64,000 nucleotides of DNA. It comes from Candidatus Epulonipiscium sp. (GTDB lineage Bacteria; Bacillota_A; Clostridia; Lachnospirales; Cellulosilyticaceae). The translations under genes were made by a program, and so were the position numbers. A model generated the notes under the pieces. It saw only the letters and a program-made list of their open reading frames with translations, was not told where the DNA came from and made no database searches. The stretch spans positions 1 to 64,000 of the forward strand of contig DUUM01000428.1 of the NCBI GenBank assembly GCA_012841565.1. The letters are read 5' to 3'. Shown here one piece after another: positions 58,932 to 64,000 of the stretch (its first letter is position 1; every line of letters begins with the position of its first letter).

Positions 58932-59042
58932 TTTTATACCTCCTATTTATAATTATTTACATTGTCTCATATCATAAAATTAGGGCATAAATTCTTCTGC
59001 TTTTTTTAGATAGCGAAAGAGCTTATACCCAAATTTATCTTT

Positions 59043-59333
59043 CTAGACTATTCGCTTCATTTCTTCTGCGATTAAATCTGCACTTGTCCCTATTATAATG
59101 TGTACGTTCTTCTCACTTAGACGCATGACACCTAAAGCGCCTAAAGCTTTCATCTCACTATCTTGAATAATAGAGGAATCCTTAACTGTTAACCGTAACC
59201 TTGTTATACAACAATCTATATCTTCTAAGTTATCTGCCCCACCTAATTTTTCAAGGTATGCCGCTGTCAGCTCTACTATTTTTAAGTCTAAGGCCCCTCC
59301 ACGGTTCGGTTTCTTAATATCAAACTTCTTAAT
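59043..59333 (-). CDS. PTS EIIB domain protein with apparent AUU start
   Basis: A 96-residue EIIB of the glucose family that has no ATG, GTG or TTG start. It has LEKLGGADNLEDIDCCITRL with the phospho-Cys (second Cys of DCCITRLR), ALGALGVMRL and VHIIIGTSADLIAEEM. Its N-terminus (KKFDIKKPNRGG) looks like the end of an EIIC domain. AAGGAGGGG lies 6 nt before ATT at 59333, with an in-frame TAG 6 codons upstream. CTCCT 9 nt ahead can pair with the AGGAG. Between ptsH and ptsI. Either AUU-started and functional, or a relic of an EIICB. Confidence 0.72.
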   Translation of the reverse strand: MKKFDIKKPNRGGALDLKIVELTAAYLEKLGGADNLEDIDCCITRLRLTVKDSSIIQDSEMKALGALGVMRLSEKNVHIIIGTSADLIAEEMKRIV

Positions 59334-59409
59334 GAAAAACCCCTCCTTCTATGGTTAGGAGCTATACAAAACAAGGTCTCCCTTACATTTTTACTATTGA
59401 GACATCATT

Positions 59410-59670
59410 TTATTCAAAATCCTTTGCTATCATCTCTTCAAGGGCTAATATAGCATCTTTTTCATCTTCACCATCTGCTGTAATTGTAATGCTTTCCCCT
59501 TGTCTAACCCCTAAAGTCATGATAGCTAAGAGTCTCTTTCCATCAACCTCTTTACCTTCTTTTGAAACTCTAATGGCTGATTTAAATTGTGATGCTGTCT
59601 TAATAAATATATTAGCTGGTCTTGCATGAAGTCCTGCTGCTACATTAATCGTTGCTGTTATCTTTGTCAT
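59410..59670 (-). CDS. ptsH: HPr-like phosphocarrier protein with Arg at position 46
   Basis: 86 residues. Phospho-His15 in AAGLHARPANIF is intact, so it can take phosphate from enzyme I. The serine 46 site that HPr kinase phosphorylates in Firmicutes (KSIMGVMSLG) reads KRLLAIMTLG, with Arg at 46. It therefore should not form HPr(Ser-P) for CcpA-mediated catabolite control. First gene of the GlcT-controlled operon. AAGGAGG upstream of ATG. Confidence 0.92.
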   Translation of the reverse strand: MTKITATINVAAGLHARPANIFIKTASQFKSAIRVSKEGKEVDGKRLLAIMTLGVRQGESITITADGEDEKDAILALEEMIAKDFE

Positions 59671-59718
59671 TTAATTTTCCTCCTTATTAATATTCCTAGT
59701 TTATAAGTATGCGTAGGC

Positions 59719-59764
59719 AAAAAAGGCATAAACTTCCCCTGTATATGTTGGAAAAGTTTATGCC
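59719..59764 (-). terminator. Leader terminator of the ptsH operon
   Basis: 11-bp stem GGCATAAACTT / AAGTTTATGCC (59764-59754, 59735-59725) followed by six T on the minus strand. It lies 49 bp upstream of ptsH, and its 5' arm overlaps the RAT site. Confidence 0.85.
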
Positions 59765-59783
59765 TGATATGACTCAGTTACAC
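59756..59783 (-). promoter_or_regulatory. GlcT-type RNA antiterminator (RAT) site
   Basis: On the minus strand GTGTAACTGAGT and TATCAGGCATAAAC flank a short loop, very like the Bacillus ptsG RAT (GTGTTACTG and ATCAGGCAT). GlcT bound here would prevent the overlapping terminator from forming. Confidence 0.8.
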
Positions 59784-59813
59784 ACTTTATATCGTATTAA
59801 TTTAATTAGTTCA

Positions 59814-59842
59814 AGTATACTAAAACATACTAACTTTGTCAA
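59814..59842 (-). promoter_or_regulatory. ptsH operon promoter
   Basis: TTGACA at 59842-59837 and TATACT at 59819-59814, spacer 17. The start near 59807 gives a leader of about 137 nt that includes the RAT and terminator. Confidence 0.85.
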
Positions 59843-59887
59843 TATGTTTTAATATCTTTCTTTTAAATCATGCTTTATTGTGTATTA

Positions 59888-60649
59888 TTATAGCACTTTA
59901 AGCAATTCCGTTGCAGCTTCTTCATCTAATATTATCGTTACATCTTTGTGAAATTGTAAGATTGATGCTGGAACTCTCGGTGTTACTTTTCCCAGAATTG
60001 CTTCTTTGATAATACCCGCTTTACCAGCGCCACTTGCAATTAACATTATTCTCTTTGCGTTCATAATTGTTCCAATTCCCATTGAAATCGCCTGTTTAGG
60101 CACATCTTCAATATGTTCAAAGAATCTAGCATTATCTTGAATCGTACCTTTGGTAAGATCAACCTTTTGGGTTTTAGTTGGAAAATCATCTGCTGGCTCG
60201 TTAAATGCAATATGGCCATTTGACCCTATGCCAAGTAGTTGCATATCTACTCCACCAGTATCTCTAACCTGCTTATCATATACTTCACATTCCATAGTAG
60301 AATCTTTAGCTGATCCATTTGGGATATGTATATTATTCATATCAATATTAATATGGTTAAATAAGTTTTCCTTCATAAAATAATCGTAACTTTGGTCGCA
60401 CTCTTTGCTAATTGGAAAATACTCATCTAGGTTAAATGCTGTCGTTTTGCTAAAGTCTACTTCATCAGCTTTATTCATACGAATAAGCTCTGTATACATT
60501 CCTAAAGGCGTTCCCCCTGTCGCTAAACCTAAAATAGGATTCTCTGTTTCCTTTACAACGGAAGCTAATAAGTGAGCTGCTTTTTTGCTCATTTCATCAT
60601 AATCCTTAGTAATGTAGATGTCTATATTTAAGACTTTAATGTTTTTCAT
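59888..60649 (-). CDS. nagB: Glucosamine-6-phosphate deaminase
   Basis: Converts glucosamine 6-phosphate to fructose 6-phosphate and ammonia. 253 residues with GLATGGTPLGMY, NLDEYFPI and LLGIGSNGHIAFNEPADDF. ATG at 60649 chosen over the TTG one codon earlier (GGGATGG upstream). Upstream of the PTS operon, so it may process amino sugars imported by the PTS. No nagA in the window. Confidence 0.94.
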   Translation of the reverse strand: MKNIKVLNIDIYITKDYDEMSKKAAHLLASVVKETENPILGLATGGTPLGMYTELIRMNKADEVDFSKTTAFNLDEYFPISKECDQSYDYFMKENLFNHINIDMNNIHIPNGSAKDSTMECEVYDKQVRDTGGVDMQLLGIGSNGHIAFNEPADDFPTKTQKVDLTKGTIQDNARFFEHIEDVPKQAISMGIGTIMNAKRIMLIASGAGKAGIIKEAILGKVTPRVPASILQFHKDVTIILDEEAATELLKVL

Positions 60650-60682
60650 CAATAACCATCCCTTTTTAAATTATAGTTTGAT

Positions 60683-60714
60683 ATCTGTATAAGCCCTCAT
60701 CTATATAAGGCCTC
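60683..60714 (-). repeat. Tandem 16-bp repeats upstream of nagB
   Basis: ATCTGTATAAGCCCTC (60683-60698) and ATCTATATAAGGCCTC (60699-60714) on the plus strand, abutting and 14/16 identical, ending 34 bp before the nagB start. A third, weaker unit may follow at about 60717. Possible operator for an amino-sugar regulator. Confidence 0.5.
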
Positions 60715-60846
60715 ATATCTCTAAGAGTCTGATTTAATTTTAATACAATTTATCGTAAATTATCCTCTTTTTTATTATAACATTTCAAACAAATTTTGGG
60801 TATGATTTTTTTAGTCTTACCATTATTTTTTTATTATAGTACTTAA

Positions 60847-62016
60847 TTATTTGTTAGCTCTTTCTATTTCCTTGGCACCATCTCCAACACCTGCTATATA
60901 AATGGTTGGCTCGTACCCAATTCGTTCTTTATAGCCACTCATTACTTCTTTCGTAAATTGATCGATTACCTCTTCTTTTACAATACTGACTGTGCAACCA
61001 CCAAATCCTGCGCCTGTCATTCTTGATCCAATTACACCTTCAACTTTTAAAGCTTCTTCTACTAAAGTATCTAATTCCACTCCTGTTACTGCGTAATCTT
61101 CTTTTAAAGACATATGGGACTCAACCATTAAGTCGCCAAATCTTTCAAGGTCATCAGCCGCAAGCGCCTTGGATGCCTCAAGTGATCTTGCATTTTCTGT
61201 AATCACATGCTTTGCCCTCTTGTTTATCACTGGGTCTTCAATAAGGTGGGCATACGCCTCAAATTCTTCTGGTGATATATGACATAGATATTTTACATCG
61301 AATTGCTTTTGTAAAAGTTCTAAAGCCGTATCACATTCCGCTCTTCTTTCATTATATGCTGACTCATTAAGTTGTCTACGCTTATTAGTGTTGGCAATAA
61401 CAAGTTTATAGCCCTCTAATTTAAGGGGTGCGTATTCGTATTCTAATGTATCACAGTCTAACAAGATTGCATGATTTTCTTTCCCCATAGCTACTGCAAA
61501 CTGATCCATAATACCACAATTCACACCATTAAATGTGTTTTCTGATAGTTGCCCAATTTTAGCAAGTTCTACCTGGTCAACACCTAGGTTATTAAGGGCA
61601 TTTGCTGCTACTAAAATAACTAATTCAACAGAAGCTGAGGATGAAAGTCCTGCTCCGTTTGGAATGTTACCTTCTAATAGGACATCCATCCCGCATAGCT
61701 CATGTCCTCTATTTTGCAACATTTTAAGAACGCCTTTAGGATAGTTCCCCCAGTCATGCGCTTCTTCATATTTAATGTCATTCATATCTACTTGCACTTC
61801 TAACTCAAAGTTTAAAGATGCTAGGTTTAAAATATGATCGTTTCTTTTTCTAACAACTGCATAGGTTCCAAAATCTAAAGCGCATGGAAATACATTTCCC
61901 CCATTATAGTCTATATGCTCTCCTATTAAATTGACTCGCCCTGGTGCATGAAAAACACGAATTTCCTCACTTGTTTCCCCATACTTTTTAATAAATTGAC
62001 TGATTATCTTATCCAT
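60847..62016 (-). CDS. galK: Galactokinase
   Basis: Phosphorylates galactose at C1, first committed Leloir step. 389 residues, GHMP kinase: galactokinase signature [15 protein letters not shown] at residues about 27-41, ATP motif [12 protein letters not shown] and [14 protein letters not shown]. 14 bp downstream of galT, same transcript. Confidence 0.97.
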   Translation of the reverse strand: MDKIISQFIKKYGETSEEIRVFHAPGRVNLIGEHIDYNGGNVFPCALDFGTYAVVRKRNDHILNLASLNFELEVQVDMNDIKYEEAHDWGNYPKGVLKMLQNRGHELCGMDVLLEGNIPNGAGLSSSASVELVILVAANALNNLGVDQVELAKIGQLSENTFNGVNCGIMDQFAVAMGKENHAILLDCDTLEYEYAPLKLEGYKLVIANTNKRRQLNESAYNERRAECDTALELLQKQFDVKYLCHISPEEFEAYAHLIEDPVINKRAKHVITENARSLEASKALAADDLERFGDLMVESHMSLKEDYAVTGVELDTLVEEALKVEGVIGSRMTGAGFGGCTVSIVKEEVIDQFTKEVMSGYKERIGYEPTIYIAGVGDGAKEIERANK

Positions 62017-62030
62017 TTTTATCCCCTTCC

Positions 62031-63572
62031 TTATTTGAGTTCAAATCCCATATGTTTTATAAACTTTACAAATGCTGCCCTACCCTCATTATCCGTTTTA
62101 TATACACCTGCATCTTCTAATACCTGAGTAAACTTTCTTCCAACTTCATATCGAATAGTCTTTGCTGCTTGTTCTGCTGACATTTTTATACCATATTGAT
62201 CTCTCATATTTTTTATCCATTCTTCATGTTTCTTTAAATCAGAGCCTTCTGGTATATCTATTTTTTCTTTTCTCATCTCATCTGCTATTTTAGTTAACTC
62301 TGCATCTAATCTTCCAGGTAATATTGCAAGTCCCATAACTTCAATTAAACCAATGTTTTCTTTTTTAATATGATGAAGGGCTGGGCGTGGATGGAATATG
62401 CCATCTGGACGCTCTACACTTCTTCTGTTATTACGAAGGGCTAGGTCAAGTTCGTACTCTCCCTGCTTATTTTTACGAGCAATAGGTGTAATGGTGCTAT
62501 GAGGCGTCATTTGGCCATTTTCTTCTTTTGTAAATGGTATAATTCCTACTGATTCATCTGTGTACTTTTCCCAAGTGTCTAGTATATAGCTACCTGTTTT
62601 AATAATATCTTCTTTGTTTTGTCCTGATATTCTAATGACGGATAATGGCCATTTTACAATACCTACTTTAACCCCTTTATAATCTTTATGTCCAAAGCTA
62701 TACTCTAAAGATGCGACTTCCATAGGGAACTCATGGCGTCCTCCTTGGTAATGCTCATGACTCATGATGGATCCACCTACAACAGGTAATCCTGCGTTAG
62801 CACCTAAAAAATAATGGGGGAATTGTTCTACAAAACCTAGCAGTCTTACAAATGTTTCACTTGTCATGCTCATAGGACTATGTTTCTCAGAAAGAACAAT
62901 GCAATGCTCATTGTAGTATACGTAAGGTGAATACTGCAAATACCATTTTTCACCCACCATATTAATAGGAATAATTCTATGGTTTTGTCTTGCTGGGTGG
63001 TTTAAGCTTCCTCTAAATCCTACATTTTCAGTACATAATAGGCACTTAGGATAGTTAGATTGCGGCATATCCCGTAGTCTTTCTATTTCTTTAGCATCTT
63101 TTTCTGGTTTGGAAAGATTAATGGTAATCTCTAGGTCACCATATTTTGTTGCTTCTCTCCAGTATAGGTTTTTTGCTATTCTATTCATCTGAATATAGTT
63201 AGAGTCCTTGGATAATTTATAGAAATTATCTGTGGCTTTTTCGATGCCTTCTTCATTTGCTATTTTATTAAAGATACGAATAACTTCTGAGGGTCTTGGA
63301 ACAACAATTCCCATTATTTTGGCTTCTAATAAATCACGGTATGTGGTTGTATTTTCTGGTATTAATCCTAATTTAAACCCAGCATCCAAAAGCGGGTCTA
63401 AAGCCTCTTGAATATTACATATCTTCTCTCCCGTAATCTCTCCTATATGAGGTTGATCTAGATTAAATAAATCAAGCAACGTATTTCTTATATAATCCTC
63501 ATCTTCTAAAATGACAATGTTCTTTTCTTTTGCAAATTCCATTAACTTTTCTATTCCTATTTCGATATTCAT
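62031..63572 (-). CDS. galT: UDP-glucose-hexose-1-phosphate uridylyltransferase, class II
   Basis: Exchanges UMP between UDP-glucose and galactose 1-phosphate. 513 residues, the longer Firmicute GalT type unrelated in detail to E. coli GalT. Visible family signs: [38 protein letters not shown] (catalytic His region) and [13 protein letters not shown]. Between galR and galK; no galE in the window. TAGGAGG upstream of the ATG. Confidence 0.94.
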   Translation of the reverse strand: MNIEIGIEKLMEFAKEKNIVILEDEDYIRNTLLDLFNLDQPHIGEITGEKICNIQEALDPLLDAGFKLGLIPENTTTYRDLLEAKIMGIVVPRPSEVIRIFNKIANEEGIEKATDNFYKLSKDSNYIQMNRIAKNLYWREATKYGDLEITINLSKPEKDAKEIERLRDMPQSNYPKCLLCTENVGFRGSLNHPARQNHRIIPINMVGEKWYLQYSPYVYYNEHCIVLSEKHSPMSMTSETFVRLLGFVEQFPHYFLGANAGLPVVGGSIMSHEHYQGGRHEFPMEVASLEYSFGHKDYKGVKVGIVKWPLSVIRISGQNKEDIIKTGSYILDTWEKYTDESVGIIPFTKEENGQMTPHSTITPIARKNKQGEYELDLALRNNRRSVERPDGIFHPRPALHHIKKENIGLIEVMGLAILPGRLDAELTKIADEMRKEKIDIPEGSDLKKHEEWIKNMRDQYGIKMSAEQAAKTIRYEVGRKFTQVLEDAGVYKTDNEGRAAFVKFIKHMGFELK

Positions 63573-63609
63573 TGCATGGCCTCCTAATATTATTTCATTT
63601 CTATCTACT

Positions 63610-64000
63610 TTATGGACTCACCTTTTGACAACTGTCTCTTTCTATTAACGTTGATGTTACAACTACTTTTCTGGTTTCAGGATGTGTTACTATATCTGTT
63701 TTAATTCTTGTTTTTTCTTCTAAAATATCCAAGAGCATTTTAGCCGCTACTGTTCCTAGTTCATGCATATTTTGATCAACTGTTGTCAGCTTTGGTTCTA
63801 TAAGGACTGATAATTCTATGTTATCAAAGCCTATAACTGACACTTCATCTGGGATAAGCTTTCCAATCCTACGACAGGCATTAATAGCACCTAGGGCCAT
63901 GATATCATTACAGGTAAATATGGCCGTCGTGTTAGATTCTTGCATAAAAAACTGTTCTGCTTTAGTCATGGCTTCATTAACCGTATGTTCTGTATTTCCT
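63610..64000 (-). CDS. galR: LacI/GalR-family regulator, C-terminal part (cut by window edge)
   Basis: The last 130 residues of a LacI-family effector domain (FTCNDIMALGAINACRRIGK, SVIGFDNIELSVLIEPKLTT), open to the right edge. The helix-turn-helix is outside the window. It lies 37 bp upstream of galT and is probably its galactose-responsive repressor; the name is by position. Confidence 0.85.
   Translation of the reverse strand, partial: GNTEHTVNEAMTKAEQFFMQESNTTAIFTCNDIMALGAINACRRIGKLIPDEVSVIGFDNIELSVLIEPKLTTVDQNMHELGTVAAKMLLDILEEKTRIKTDIVTHPETRKVVVTSTLIERDSCQKVSP

Noticed and set aside
58932..59042. Terminator between EIIB and ptsI
   Set aside because: A short AGATA/TATCT pairing exists, but there is no T-tract on the minus strand and the operon appears continuous.

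Overview
The window is low-GC DNA from an endospore-forming clostridium-like Firmicute. Evidence for this: a clostridial-type infC-rpmI-rplT leader, a YtxC-like gene beside thrS, an SspF-like small acid-soluble spore protein, a Spo0E-like peptide, a BirA-type biotin operator, a glucose-family PTS with a GlcT-type RNA switch, and YesMN/Lpl-type sugar uptake genes. The species cannot be fixed from the sequence alone. Most genes lie on the minus strand. Plus-strand genes are an AraC regulator, bioY, a Gfo/Idh oxidoreductase, asd-dapA-dapB, nrdJ and a Spo0E-like peptide. No phage, insertion sequence with transposase, or CRISPR array was seen.

Layout. 1-390: tandem promoters and boxA of what is probably an rRNA operon leaving the left edge on the minus strand. 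0.4-9.4 kb: polyamines, with import (puuR-like regulator, potABCD) and synthesis from arginine (speA, speD, speE, speB). 9.5 kb: tRNA-Leu(UAA). 9.7-15.1 kb: lacZ (GH2) and melA (GH4) with a divergent AraC regulator. 15.1-18 kb: DUF1540 peptide, mntP, bioY with a BirA operator, DUF3810 protein. 18-24.2 kb: rplT-rpmI-infC with an attenuator leader, thrS, ytxC, hslO, methyltransferase. 24.4-27 kb: MFS exporter, an orphan 48-codon gene, dfrA, a decayed gene. 27-36.2 kb: GH36 alpha-galactosidase, Lpl-type ABC transporter, YesM/YesN two-component system. 36.4-44 kb: Gfo/Idh, a kinase-GH13 fusion with its LacI regulator, a diguanylate cyclase, a spore protein and a GGDEF remnant. 44.2-47.4 kb: lysine riboswitch controlling asd-dapA-dapB. 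47.4-51.8 kb: cobO, ssb and B12-dependent ribonucleotide reductase. 51.9-55.8 kb: Spo0E-like peptide, polysaccharide deacetylase, GH10-like hydrolase, histidine phosphatase, NlpC/P60 protein. 55.9-60.7 kb: crr, glcT, ptsI, a hidden EIIB, ptsH, nagB. 60.8-64 kb: galK, galT and a galR cut by the right edge.

Genes that work together. Two alpha-galactosidases (GH4, GH36), a beta-galactosidase and the Leloir genes galK/galT make a dispersed galactoside pathway. Four polyamine biosynthesis genes sit beside a complete polyamine importer. The PTS block has HPr, EIIB, EI, the antiterminator and EIIA but no EIIC in the window; its leader carries a ptsG-like RNA antiterminator that the encoded GlcT would bind.

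Most notable: a previously unremarked-looking family of about 92-94 bp palindromes (three copies with compensatory arm changes); a stand-alone EIIB that appears to start with AUU; an HPr with Arg in place of the regulatory Ser46; a P-loop kinase fused to a GH13_18-type phosphorylase; and an infC leader whose 5' end can pair with its own terminator. Several starts have been moved from the longest reading frame to the codon that the ribosome binding site supports.
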